A stretch of DNA of 30,136 bases from JBAROU01 sp049642385 (GCA_049642385.1 JBAROU010000110.1:1-30136), one strand, 5' to 3'; shown: positions 1 through 7,699, counted from the first letter of the stretch. The notes: generated from the letters alone by a model not told the origin. A program made the numbers and translations.

Positions 1-1200
1 CGGCCAGGCCCGGTGTACCTCGACCTGCCGGGCGACATCATCGACGGCAAGATTGAGGAAGATGACGTGCAACAGCCGAAGCCCGTCGCGGACGCACCGC
101 GCCCGATGGCTGACCCAGCAGCCGTGCAAGCGGCGCTCGAAACGTTGCGCTCGGCCGAGCGACCGCTGGTCGTCGTCGGAAAGGGCGCAGCCTACGCACG
201 GGCCGAGAACGAGGTGCAGGAGTTCATCGAGAAGACACAGCTCCCGTATCTCGCATCGCCGATGGGCAAGGGGTTGCTCCCCGACGATCACGCGCTCTCG
301 ACGGCAGCCGCGCGTTCGCACGTGCTCGCGAACGCCGATGTCGTGTTCTTCGTCGGAGCGCGGCTGAACTGGATCATGCACTTCGGGTTGCCGCCGCGCT
401 TCAACGAGAACGTGCGCGTGATCCAACTCGACATCTCGTCTGAAGAGATCGGTACGAACGTGGCGCCTGAGGTGGCGCTCGTCGGCGACGCAAAGGCGGT
501 GATGGGTCAGCTGAACGCGGCGCTGGAGGAGCGCCCGTGGCAGTTCAGCCCGGAGAACACCTGGCGCACAGGTATTGAGAAGAAGATTGCCGACAACCAA
601 GCGCTGACCGAGCCGATGCTGAACGATGATTCGACGCCGATGGGCTACTACCGCTCGCTGCGCGAGATCCGCGACATGCTCCCGCGCGACGCGATCGTCA
701 TCAACGAGGGCGCGAATACGATGGACATCGGGCGGCAGGTGCTGCCGAACTTCTTACCGCGCCACCGGCTCGATGCAGGTTCTTACGGAACGATGGGCTG
801 CGGCCTCCCCTACGCGATCGCCGCGGCGGCCGTCCACCCAGACAAGCGCGTCGTCGCGGTGGAGGGCGACTCAGCGTTCGGCTTTAGCGGCATGGAGGTG
901 GAGGTGGCGTGCCGTTACAACCTGCCGATCACGTTCGTGATCATCAACAACAACGGCATCAGCGGCGGGCCAAACGAGCTAAATCCCGACTTCATCCCGC
1001 CCATGGCTTACGTGCCCAAGGCCCACTATGAAAAGGCGATCGAGGGTTTCGGAGGCAAGGGCTTCTACTGCGAGCGGCCGGAGGAGATCAAGCCGGCGCT
1101 GGAGGAGGCGTTCGCGAGCGGGAAGCCGTGCGTGGTGAACATTATGATTGACCCGCGCGCGCGCCGAAAGCCGCAGGAGCACGGCTGGCTCACGCGCTAG
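1..1200 (+). CDS. 2-hydroxyacyl-CoA lyase / oxalyl-CoA decarboxylase family (ThDP enzyme), 5' truncated by window
   Basis: The reading frame is open from base 1 (RPGPVYLDLPGD), so the gene begins outside the window and only about 399 C-terminal residues are visible. The GTG at 13 lies inside the conserved domain and is not the start. The fragment covers the end of the Pyr domain, the central domain and the PP domain. The motif NEGANTMDIGR (from about 706) and the ThDP/Mg site, GDS (about 868-876) followed by NNN near 946-954, place it with oxalyl-CoA decarboxylases and 2-hydroxyacyl-CoA lyases. The tail RRKPQEHGWLTR resembles my memory of the HACL1 ending (RKAQ..WLTR) more than the GKK endings of Oxc, so HACL is favoured. 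The catalytic N-terminal Glu is not visible. Such enzymes cleave 2-hydroxyacyl-CoA to an aldehyde plus formyl-CoA, or decarboxylate oxalyl-CoA. A class III CoA-transferase 12.6 kb downstream could act in the same chemistry. Confidence 0.8.
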   Translation, partial: RPGPVYLDLPGDIIDGKIEEDDVQQPKPVADAPRPMADPAAVQAALETLRSAERPLVVVGKGAAYARAENEVQEFIEKTQLPYLASPMGKGLLPDDHALSTAAARSHVLANADVVFFVGARLNWIMHFGLPPRFNENVRVIQLDISSEEIGTNVAPEVALVGDAKAVMGQLNAALEERPWQFSPENTWRTGIEKKIADNQALTEPMLNDDSTPMGYYRSLREIRDMLPRDAIVINEGANTMDIGRQVLPNFLPRHRLDAGSYGTMGCGLPYAIAAAAVHPDKRVVAVEGDSAFGFSGMEVEVACRYNLPITFVIINNNGISGGPNELNPDFIPPMAYVPKAHYEKAIEGFGGKGFYCERPEEIKPALEEAFASGKPCVVNIMIDPRARRKPQEHGWLTR

Positions 1201-1203
1201 CGT

Positions 1204-1506
1204 CTACTGTCTTTCGCAAGACACGCTTGCAACGTACGGCTTCGCTTCGAGCGCGGACGTGATCGTCGCGCAGAAGTCCGTTACGTCCGTCTTCACCACG
1301 CCGCGGCCGACCGGTGGGAACGACTCCTGGATCAGGAAATCGAGGTTCTTGTCGAACGTGCGCAGGTAGGCGTTGGTCGAATCAAGATCAGCCTGCTGCA
1401 CGGACGTGTTGAACGTCACGCCAACGTCATACTTCGTTCCTCCGCCGCCCCCGCAGGCCGCGAGGATGAACAGCGTACATGTGACTGCGAAAAGTACTCG
1501 GAGCAT
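1204..1506 (-). CDS. small lipoprotein, unknown function
   Basis: This 100-residue protein starts with a short hydrophobic signal ending in a perfect lipobox, LAAC, with the lipidated Cys at residue 18, followed by a GGGGG linker. The mature part of about 80 residues has no family I recognise. It has two further cysteines, in DFCATI and SVSCER near the C-terminus, which could pair after export. The start is supported by GGAGG six bases upstream. It lies 63 bp downstream of the trehalose-phosphate synthase on the same strand, so it may be the second gene of that riboswitch-controlled transcript. I found no convincing promoter of its own, only a TATAGT without a matching -35. It is convergent with the HACL-like gene, with three bases between stop codons. 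Confidence 0.7.
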   Translation of the reverse strand: MLRVLFAVTCTLFILAACGGGGGTKYDVGVTFNTSVQQADLDSTNAYLRTFDKNLDFLIQESFPPVGRGVVKTDVTDFCATITSALEAKPYVASVSCERQ

Positions 1507-1569
1507 GCGACACCTCCATCACTATAGACGACGGAGGGGCCGCGGGGGTTCCCGATACGCGTGAACTGG

Positions 1570-3096
1570 TCAGCCCGCGATCGCGTGGTCGAAGCGAGAG
1601 AGATCGCCATGCTCGATCGCGTTCAAGTCGTCGAGCTGGAGCTCGATCCACTTATCGATGTCGTGCTGGAGAATCGCCTTGCGCAATCGTAGGGAGCGGC
1701 CACGGCGCTCCTCTGGCGACATCGTGAGGGCTGCGTGGAGCGCTTCGGCGGTCTCTCCCGCGTCCTCCGGGTGGACCGGCAGGGCGCCGTCGCGCAGCTC
1801 CGCGAACGCGCCGGCCTCGTGGGACAGGACCAGCGCGCCGTCGCGTTGGTTGACGACGGGCCCCTCTTTCGAGACCAGGTTCATGCCATCGCGCAGCGGG
1901 TTGACCAGCAGCACGTCATACAGCGTCATGGCGACCAGCGCCTGGAGCCGGTTGTTCTCATGGAAAACGGTGATGGGCGTCCAGTCCGGCCGGCCATAGC
2001 GCGCGTTGATTCCCTCGACCCGCGCGAAAACTTTGTCTGCGTAACGCCGATACTCGGGAATCTTGCTCCGTGTGGGCACGAGGAAGGCAAGGAACCGGAC
2101 GCGCCCCTTCCACTCGGGGTGATGCTGGAGGAGCAGCTCGAACGCCTCGAACCCAGCCAGGACGTTCTTGCTGGGGTCGAGCCTATCGACCCGCACGATC
2201 GTACGTACGTCCCGCGTCGCTTCGAGACTGCGCCGGTAGGGCTCGGCCTCTGGCGACGCGACCTGGCGCTGTAGGTCGAAGACGTCGACCGAGATCGGGT
2301 TGGCCCAGACGCGGGTGCGGCGGCCGTCGTACTCGATCGCGTCTCCTTCAACACGGTGGATCTCCGGCACGTAGGCCCGGCAGGTCTCGATGAAGTTGTC
2401 GGCGAAGGCCTGCGTGTGAAACGTGACGCTGTCGTTCGCGAGCATGGCTTCGCAGATCGATCGGACGATCGTGCGCGGTAGGACGTGCCACGCCTCGGCA
2501 CTGGGCCACGGGATGTGCACGAAGTGCTGGAGCGCTACGTACGGCGCCTGCTGTCGAATGAAGAACGGTGCGAGGTAGAGATGATAGTCGTGCAGCATGA
2601 CCTCGCACGGAACGCGGCCAGCCCAGATTTCATCCACGACCGCATCGGCGAAGGCGCGATTGACGGGCATGTACCCGCGTTGCCAGGCGTCGAGCGCTTC
2701 AGCCTCGAGATCGTCGCGCTGAAGCCGATCCCACATCGAATGCTGAAGGAACCACAGGATGGGATTGCAGAACGCGCCATAGGAGAGCTCGTGCGCTTCA
2801 CGAGCTGGCGCGACGAGCCGCAGGTGTTTGTCGCCGCCTAAACCGATGGCGTCCTTCCTCGACGCCATCATCCGGTCGCCCTCCGTGACCGCACTTGCGA
2901 TCCACGTCACCGGGCGCGAACCGGCGATGCACGAAAGCGCTGTCGCCAGACCGCCGCTGGCTCGACGGCGCCGGAGCGTGCCGCTGTCGTCGATGGTGAA
3001 CTCGACAGGCCCGCGATTACTCACAATGAGCAAGCGGCTCAGTGCCAGTTGGGCGCCGCCTTCGGCCGTCGAATGCGTATCCGCGTAGGTCTGCAT
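1570..3096 (-). CDS. otsA: trehalose-6-phosphate synthase (GT20 family)
   Basis: Family GT20 transfers glucose from UDP- or ADP-glucose to glucose-6-phosphate in the cytoplasm, giving trehalose-6-phosphate. The 508-residue protein shows the family landmarks in order: LLIVSNRGPVEF near the N-terminus, ASGGLATALS, HDYHLYLAPFF, HIPWPSAEAW, VDRLDPSKN (donor-binding domain) and NPLRDGMNLVSKE. The frame extends to 3198, but the ATG at 3096 has AAAGGAAG seven to eight bases upstream and gives a normal N-terminus, so I chose it. The SNRGPV..GGL subgroup also includes relatives with other acceptors (glucosylglycerol-phosphate synthases, VldE-like enzymes), so the exact acceptor is less sure than the family. 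No phosphatase (otsB) is visible. A c-di-AMP riboswitch and terminator precede it on the same strand, and a lipoprotein gene follows. Confidence 0.87.
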   Translation of the reverse strand: MQTYADTHSTAEGGAQLALSRLLIVSNRGPVEFTIDDSGTLRRRRASGGLATALSCIAGSRPVTWIASAVTEGDRMMASRKDAIGLGGDKHLRLVAPAREAHELSYGAFCNPILWFLQHSMWDRLQRDDLEAEALDAWQRGYMPVNRAFADAVVDEIWAGRVPCEVMLHDYHLYLAPFFIRQQAPYVALQHFVHIPWPSAEAWHVLPRTIVRSICEAMLANDSVTFHTQAFADNFIETCRAYVPEIHRVEGDAIEYDGRRTRVWANPISVDVFDLQRQVASPEAEPYRRSLEATRDVRTIVRVDRLDPSKNVLAGFEAFELLLQHHPEWKGRVRFLAFLVPTRSKIPEYRRYADKVFARVEGINARYGRPDWTPITVFHENNRLQALVAMTLYDVLLVNPLRDGMNLVSKEGPVVNQRDGALVLSHEAGAFAELRDGALPVHPEDAGETAEALHAALTMSPEERRGRSLRLRKAILQHDIDKWIELQLDDLNAIEHGDLSRFDHAIAG

Positions 3097-3251
3097 CGTG
3101 GCTTCCTTTCCGTTCCGCCCCCCGCGCCCGGTTTCATGTGCGACTCTATCATAGCCGCGGAGGCACAACGCGCCCCAAACGTGGCCATGACGTTGCAATT
3201 CGATAACAAGATGTAGCTCTGCCAGCGGCTTGTTGGTTCGGCTTCCTGCCG

Positions 3252-3286
3252 GACAATAAAAACAGGCCGGAGTTCAGCCTCCGGCC
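3252..3286 (-). terminator. intrinsic terminator of the riboswitch expression platform
   Basis: Read on the minus strand this is an 8-bp perfect stem, GGCCGGAG/CTCCGGCC (3279-3286 with 3265-3272), with a six-base loop, followed by TGTTTTTATTGT. It sits between the aptamer and the otsA start, about 155 bases upstream of the ATG, where a conditional terminator is expected. Confidence 0.88.
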
Positions 3287-3315
3287 CCACTGCGGTTCTG
3301 CCCTCCTCTTTCAGT

Positions 3316-3427
3316 GGCCTACGAGGTTAGCTGTCGGGTTAGGGTTGAAAGAGACTACCCATCTCGCGAATGCGAGATACACCCCAAAGAACTGGTTCCC
3401 CCGTTCCCACGCTAGTGGGATTCGGCC
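3316..3427 (-). promoter_or_regulatory. cyclic-di-AMP riboswitch aptamer (ydaO/yuaA class)
   Basis: Read on the minus strand, the element ends with GACAGCTAACCTCGTAGGC (3335 to 3317), the hallmark 3' segment of ydaO-type riboswitches. It also contains CGAATCCC near the 5' end, GGGGGAACC (3402-3394), TTTGGGGTG (3388-3380), GGGTAGTCT, and AACCC before the hallmark, in the order of the class consensus. Two variable hairpins are present: CCCAC/GTGGG at 3406-3419, and ATCTCGC/GCGAGAT at 3361-3378. GGCC at both ends (3427-3424 and 3319-3316) can close P1. This class binds c-di-AMP and usually turns the downstream gene off, commonly genes for osmolytes, potassium or cell wall. Here it leads into a terminator and otsA. 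I recognised it by motif order, not by a covariance search. Confidence 0.92.
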
Positions 3428-3455
3428 GTATGCGGTTGGTAAACGAACTGCATCC

Positions 3456-3484
3456 AGCGTAGCCAACTTGAACACGCTTGTCAA
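3456..3484 (-). promoter_or_regulatory. promoter of the riboswitch-otsA transcript
   Basis: On the minus strand TTGACA (3484-3479), a 17-base spacer and TACGCT (3461-3456) form a sigma-70-like promoter. The predicted start near 3449 lies about 20 bases before the aptamer, which agrees with the riboswitch call. Confidence 0.7.
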
Positions 3485-3582
3485 ACGAAACGGGCGGGCT
3501 CCCGGTTGCCGAAACCTCCTTACGTTACGTTGCAAACTCGCCAGATTGGGCACGTTCGGCTTACGTCTAGTTGCGAGTTGTG

Positions 3583-3610
3583 TTGATCACAGCTGCGCGT
3601 CGGCTATCAT
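3583..3610 (+). promoter_or_regulatory. promoter for tldD-peptidase-pmbA operon
   Basis: TTGATC (3583-3588), a 16-base spacer and TATCAT (3605-3610) lie about 57 bases upstream of the tldD ATG. It is divergent from the riboswitch promoter, with about 100 bp between the two -35 boxes. Confidence 0.6.
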
Positions 3611-3666
3611 GCGAGCGACGCTGCGAGGCAGCCGTTTTGGTGGCAGCCGACCGACTGGAGGATACG

Positions 3667-5109
3667 ATGCGTGACCTAGCTCTGCGCGCGCTCGATACGG
3701 CCCGCGTTCGAGGCGCCGACTATGCGGATGTGCGCGTTCTGCACCAGGAGGCCGAGAGCGTCACGGTGCGAATGCAGAACGTCGAGGCGCTCACCTACGA
3801 CGAGTCGTTGGGATTTGGCGTGCGCGTGCTGGTTGGCGGCTACTGGGGCTTCGCGAGCAGCCACCGCATGACGATGGAGGAGGCGGACAAGGTCGCGGCG
3901 GAGGCCGTGCGTATCGCGCGCGCCTCGGCGACGGTGCAGGGGCAGCATGCGGACATCGGGCCGCCGGGAGGCATCGTGGACGAGTATACGACGCCCGTCC
4001 AACAGGACCCCTTCGCCGTGCCGCTCGACGACAAGATCGCGCTGCTGGTGCGCTCGACGGAGGCGATGATCGGCGCGCCGAACATCGTGATGGCGGAAGC
4101 GAACGTGTACTGCCAGCGCGAAGAGAAACTCTTCGTCAGCACCGAGGGGAGCGAGATCAAGCAGACGCTCGTCGAGACCGGCGGCGGCATCGAGGCGACG
4201 GCCGTCGACGAAGGAGAGGTGCAACGCCGCTCGTACCCGAACAGCGTCGGCCGACACCAGGGCACCGAAGGCTGGGAGTTCATCGACCGTTGGGACTTCG
4301 TCGGCAATGCGCCCCGCGTGGCAGAGGAAGCGGCCGCGCTCCTGCGCGCCAAGACTTGCCCGAGCGGCATGACGACGATCATCTTGGACGGCAGCCAGGT
4401 CGCGCTCCAGATCCACGAGTCCTGCGGGCACGCGATCGAGCTCGATCGCGTGCTGGGCAGCGAGGCCGCGTTCGCCGGCACGAGTTTCCTCACGGTGGAC
4501 AAGCTTGGTAGCTACAAGTACGGCTCGCCGGCGGTGAACATTAGCGCCGATGCGACGGTCCCCGGCGGGCTCGGCACGTTCGGTTACGACGACGAGGGCG
4601 TCCCGGCCCACTCGACGCCCGTGGTGCGCGAGGGGACGTTCGTGGGCTACCTAACGTCACGCGAGACGGCGAGCGCGCTGGGGCAGACGAGCAACGGCGC
4701 GATGCGCGCGTCCGGCTGGAACCGCATCCCGCTGATCCGCATGACGAATGTAAACCTCGACCCCGGCGGCTGGACGCTCGACGACCTGATCGCGGACACC
4801 GACAACGGCATCTATATGGAGACGAATCGGAGCTGGAGCATTGACGACCGGCGACTGAACTTCCAGTTCGGCACGGAGATCGGGCGCGAGATCAAAAATG
4901 GCAAGCTGGGCGACCTGATCAAGAACGCAACGTACACCGGCATCACGCCCCAGTTCTGGGGCTCCTGCGACGCGGTCTGCGGCCCCAGTAATTGGGTCGT
5001 GTGGGGCACACCGAACTGCGGCAAGGGCCAGCCGGAGCAGGTAGCGCACACTGGCCACGGCGCGGCCCCCGCGCGCTTTCGCAACGTGCAAGTGGGGTTG
5101 ATGAAGTAG
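3667..5109 (+). CDS. tldD: TldD metallopeptidase subunit
   Basis: TldD is the catalytic subunit of the TldD/TldE heterodimer, a zinc peptidase that degrades or trims unfolded or modified peptides in the cytoplasm (microcin B17 maturation and CcdA decay in E. coli). The 480-residue protein carries the characteristic HExxxH zinc site, HESCGHAIELD, with His at residues 250 and 255 and Glu251. The N-terminal pseudo-dimer domain starts MRDLALRALDTARVRGADYA and the C-terminal GINITGD-like domain follows. An in-frame ATG exists at 3571, but the ATG at 3667 has GGAG six bases upstream and matches the usual start. The partner pmbA/tldE gene lies 0.4 kb downstream, separated by a small zinc peptidase gene, so the three are almost certainly co-transcribed. 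Confidence 0.93.
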   Translation: MRDLALRALDTARVRGADYADVRVLHQEAESVTVRMQNVEALTYDESLGFGVRVLVGGYWGFASSHRMTMEEADKVAAEAVRIARASATVQGQHADIGPPGGIVDEYTTPVQQDPFAVPLDDKIALLVRSTEAMIGAPNIVMAEANVYCQREEKLFVSTEGSEIKQTLVETGGGIEATAVDEGEVQRRSYPNSVGRHQGTEGWEFIDRWDFVGNAPRVAEEAAALLRAKTCPSGMTTIILDGSQVALQIHESCGHAIELDRVLGSEAAFAGTSFLTVDKLGSYKYGSPAVNISADATVPGGLGTFGYDDEGVPAHSTPVVREGTFVGYLTSRETASALGQTSNGAMRASGWNRIPLIRMTNVNLDPGGWTLDDLIADTDNGIYMETNRSWSIDDRRLNFQFGTEIGREIKNGKLGDLIKNATYTGITPQFWGSCDAVCGPSNWVVWGTPNCGKGQPEQVAHTGHGAAPARFRNVQVGLMK

Positions 5110-5114
5110 CGTCG

Positions 5115-5501
5115 ATGGACGACGAGCAGTTCGACGAGCTGGTGCGGCAGGCGCTCGACTCGTTGCCCGATGAAATCGCGGCGCGCGTCAACAATATGGA
5201 CGTGGAGGTGCAGGCCTGGCCGACGCCAGATCAACTACGAAGCGCTCGTGTGCCGTCAGGTGCGACGCTGCTCGGGCTCTACCAGGGCATCCCGCTCACG
5301 CGCCGCAGCTCTGGCTATCAGCTGGTGCCACCCGACCGGATTACGATCTTTCGCGGGCCGCTGGAATCGATCTCGCGCAGCGAGGAGGACTTCGTCGAGC
5401 GGGTGCGCGCGACGGTGATCCACGAAGTCGCACACCATTTCGGCATCAGCGACGAGCGGCTGCACGAGATCGAAGCGGCACGCAAGCGACGAACACAGTA
5501 A
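5115..5501 (+). CDS. small zinc metallopeptidase (HExxH minigluzincin-like, COG3824/PF06262 type)
   Basis: A 128-residue single-domain protein with HEVAHHFGISDE at residues 103-114. The HExxH pair (His103, His107, catalytic Glu104) is followed by an H-F-G-x-x-D element that usually supplies the third ligand in this small peptidase family. Upstream residues contain the family-typical LLGLYQG and ITIFRGPL segments. I chose the ATG at 5115, five bases after the tldD stop, because homologous sequence begins there. There is no clear ribosome-binding site, so translational coupling to tldD is likely. Substrates of this family are unknown. Its place between the two halves of the TldD/E protease suggests it works on the same peptide pool, which is inference. 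Confidence 0.85.
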   Translation: MDDEQFDELVRQALDSLPDEIAARVNNMDVEVQAWPTPDQLRSARVPSGATLLGLYQGIPLTRRSSGYQLVPPDRITIFRGPLESISRSEEDFVERVRATVIHEVAHHFGISDERLHEIEAARKRRTQ

Positions 5502-5517
5502 CCAGGAGGAAGTCTCG

Positions 5518-6855
5518 ATGCTCGGCGAGAACGAACTAAGGAACCTGGCCGACCGCGCGCTCGCGATGAGCCAGGCGGACCAGACCGAGGTGGTGATTTT
5601 CGCGCCGCACAGCGCGTTAACCCGCTTCGCGAACAACTACATCCACCAGAACGTCGAGCAGCAGGACGTGGACGTGCGCGTACGCGCCGTACTGGGCAAG
5701 AAGATCGGCGTCGCATCGAGTAACGACATCTCCGACGAGGGGTTGAAGTCGTTGGTCGAGCGCGCGGTGATGCTGGCGCGGCACCAGAAGACCAACCCCG
5801 ATTTCCAGTCGCTGCCGTCGCCCAAGCCCGTACCGCACATCGAGGCGTTCGTCGAACGCACGGCGCGCACGGGCCCGGAGGAGCGCGCGGCGGTCGTTGG
5901 AACGATCTGCAACGCCGCATCGAGCGCGGGGCTGACGGCGGCCGGGGCGTTTCGCATCGCGACGGCGGAGATGGCGGTCGCCAACTCGCTCGGGGTGTTC
6001 GCCTACCATCGCGATACGATGGCCGACATCAACACGGTGGTGATGAGCGAAGCCGGCTCCGGCCACGCCGAACGCGTGACGATCGACGTAGGCGAGATCG
6101 ACGGTGTTGCGATCGCAAAAGAGGCGGTCGACAAAGCGCAGCGCAACGTCGATCAAATCGAGATCGAGCCGGGCGAGTACGACGTGGTGTTCCAGGAGTA
6201 CGCGGTTGCGGACATCCTCGACTTCTTCGGCTACCTCTCCTTCGGTGCGCAAGCGTACCAGGAGAAACGTAGCTTCATGGCCGGGCGCCTGGGCGAGCGC
6301 GTGATGGGCGAGAACGTCACGATCTGGGACGACGGCTTCTCGACCGAGAGCATGCCCAACCCATTCGACTTCGAGGGTGTGCCCAAGCAGCGCGTTACGT
6401 TCGTGGACAAGGGCATCGCACGCGAGGTCGTCTGGGACACGTACACGGCCGGCAAAGAAGGTCGCGAGTCGACCGGGCATGCGTTACCCGCGGGCAACAC
6501 CTTCGGACCGATCCCAGCGAACATGTTCCTCGCGAACGGCGACGCCACGATTGACGAGATGGTCGCGTCGACGAAGCGCGGCGTGTTCGTGAGCCGCTTC
6601 TGGTACACGCGACCGGTGCACCCGCTGAATGTCGTCGTGACGGGCATGACGCGCGACGGCACGTTCCTGATCGAGGACGGCAAGATCACTTCGCCAGTGA
6701 GGAACCTGCGCTTCACGCAGAGCTACCTGGACGCGATGAACCGCGTCGAGGCGATCGGGAAGACCTCCATGCTCTGCCAGGCGATCGTGGGGGTGAGCCG
6801 GGTGCCCGCGCTGAAGATATCGAAGTGGAGTTTCACCGGCGTCAGCGAGTACTAG
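5518..6855 (+). CDS. pmbA: TldE/PmbA subunit of the TldD/E peptidase
   Basis: This 445-residue protein is the PmbA/TldE partner of TldD. It shares the fold of TldD (N-terminal helical region, SALTRFANNYIHQNV, and C-terminal VSRFWYTRPVHPLNVVVTGMTRDGTFLIEDGKI) but lacks the HExxxH zinc site, as is normal for TldE. The start is well supported: AGGAGGA at 5504-5510 lies seven bases before ATG 5518, and the gap to the preceding stop is 16 bp. Together with TldD it would form the peptide-access cavity. The gene ends six bases before a short remnant ORF. Confidence 0.92.
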   Translation: MLGENELRNLADRALAMSQADQTEVVIFAPHSALTRFANNYIHQNVEQQDVDVRVRAVLGKKIGVASSNDISDEGLKSLVERAVMLARHQKTNPDFQSLPSPKPVPHIEAFVERTARTGPEERAAVVGTICNAASSAGLTAAGAFRIATAEMAVANSLGVFAYHRDTMADINTVVMSEAGSGHAERVTIDVGEIDGVAIAKEAVDKAQRNVDQIEIEPGEYDVVFQEYAVADILDFFGYLSFGAQAYQEKRSFMAGRLGERVMGENVTIWDDGFSTESMPNPFDFEGVPKQRVTFVDKGIAREVVWDTYTAGKEGRESTGHALPAGNTFGPIPANMFLANGDATIDEMVASTKRGVFVSRFWYTRPVHPLNVVVTGMTRDGTFLIEDGKITSPVRNLRFTQSYLDAMNRVEAIGKTSMLCQAIVGVSRVPALKISKWSFTGVSEY

Positions 6856-6860
6856 CACGC

Positions 6861-7022
6861 ATGTCGTTGACTGCCCTCGATCCCGTCGATTCGGTCACCG
6901 TCACGATCCTCGTCGACAACGTGCCGGCCCACTGTACAGGGCTGCTCGCCCCAAAGACACTGGCTGAGCTGTTTCCGGACGCGTTAATACAAAACAGCGT
7001 CGGGACGCGGTACGAGCTGTAG
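6861..7022 (+). pseudogene. MBL-fold hydrolase remnant: N- and C-termini joined by internal deletion
   Basis: A 53-codon ORF. Its first 20 residues (PVDSVTVTILVDNV) look like the N-terminal strand of COG1237-type metallo-beta-lactamase-fold hydrolases. Its remaining residues (VPAHCTGLLAPKTL, then DALIQNSVGTRYEL) look like the extreme C-terminus of the same family, normally some 200 residues further on. The HxHxDH metal site and everything between are missing, yet the frame is kept across the join near VDN|VPAHCTG. There is no Shine-Dalgarno sequence; it follows the pmbA stop by five bases. The likely reading is a gene that lost its middle by deletion and is non-functional as a hydrolase. A small peptide substrate of TldD/E is a less likely alternative. 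Confidence 0.6.
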
Positions 7023-7024
7023 GT

Positions 7025-7699
7025 CTACTCGCCCCGGCGGCGGGCCAGCTCCTGGAGGATGAATGGGTTCGTCGCCCGTTCGTGGCCGATGCGCGTCTCT
7101 TCCATATGGCCGGGCAGCACGACCGTCTCGTCCGGCAGGGTAAGCAGCGTGTCGATGATGCTGGCCATCTCCTGCTCGTAGTTGCCTCCGGGGAGGTCGG
7201 TGCGGCCGATCGAGCCGCAGAAGAGCGTATCGCCGCTGAAGAGCATCCCTTCGGTGTAGTAGGAGACGCTCCCCTGGGTGTGGCCGGGCGTATGGAGCGC
7301 CTTCAACTTGAGGCCTTCGACCTCTAGTTCGTCGCCGTCCGAGATGAATGCGTCGGGGTCGGGCGGCGGTTCTACCGGACGGCCGAGCATGCGCGCGGCG
7401 GCCTGCGAAGCCCCGCGCGCGATCTCCATGTCCTGCGCATGCAAGAGAAACTGCGCGCCGGTGGCCTCATGGACACCGCGCACGCCCAGGATATGGTCGA
7501 GATGGGCATGGGAGTTCGCGATGAGCTTGATGTTGACGCCCATGTCGCGCGCCAGCGCCAGGATCTCGTCTGGTTGGTCGCCTGGATCGATACAGATCGC
7601 CTCGCTCGTGCGACGCGAGCCGATGATCCAGCAGTTCTCGGCGAAGACGCCGACGACGATGCCGCGCACCATGAGTTCGCTCACGGATGGTTCGGACAT
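7025..7699 (-). CDS. MBL-fold metallo-hydrolase, glyoxalase II-like (YcbL type)
   Basis: A 224-residue cytoplasmic hydrolase of the metallo-beta-lactamase fold. Metal-binding residues are all visible: SHAHLDH (His64, His66, Asp68, His69), PGHTQGS (His140), SGDTLF (Asp157) and VLPGHMEE (His198). GRTDLPGG and the C-terminal T.IGHERATNPF match the glyoxalase II-like/YcbL subgroup, which hydrolyses thioesters such as hydroxyacylglutathione or similar small thiol adducts. The exact substrate cannot be read. No Shine-Dalgarno is present before ATG 7699; TGCTACCAT 9-17 bases upstream could give a leaderless transcript, or it may be read through from the membrane protein gene 33 bp upstream. Its stop is only two bases from the stop of the convergent remnant ORF. 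Confidence 0.88.
   Translation of the reverse strand: MSEPSVSELMVRGIVVGVFAENCWIIGSRRTSEAICIDPGDQPDEILALARDMGVNIKLIANSHAHLDHILGVRGVHEATGAQFLLHAQDMEIARGASQAAARMLGRPVEPPPDPDAFISDGDELEVEGLKLKALHTPGHTQGSVSYYTEGMLFSGDTLFCGSIGRTDLPGGNYEQEMASIIDTLLTLPDETVVLPGHMEETRIGHERATNPFILQELARRRGE

Noticed and set aside
3676..4611. Long minus-strand open frame (311 codons) opposite tldD
   Set aside because: It is antisense to a clear family gene, has Arg/His/Ala-rich composition typical of reverse-frame translation in GC-rich DNA, and has no motif or ribosome-binding site.
5617..6480. Long minus-strand open frame (287 codons) opposite pmbA, and a similar one at 13757-14632 opposite the CoA-transferase
   Set aside because: Both are shadows of well-supported genes with no recognisable domains.
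7025..7699. The intact MBL hydrolase as the parent copy of the neighbouring remnant
   Set aside because: Its termini (MSEPSVSELM start, NPFILQELARRRGE end) differ from those of the remnant, so they belong to different MBL subfamilies.
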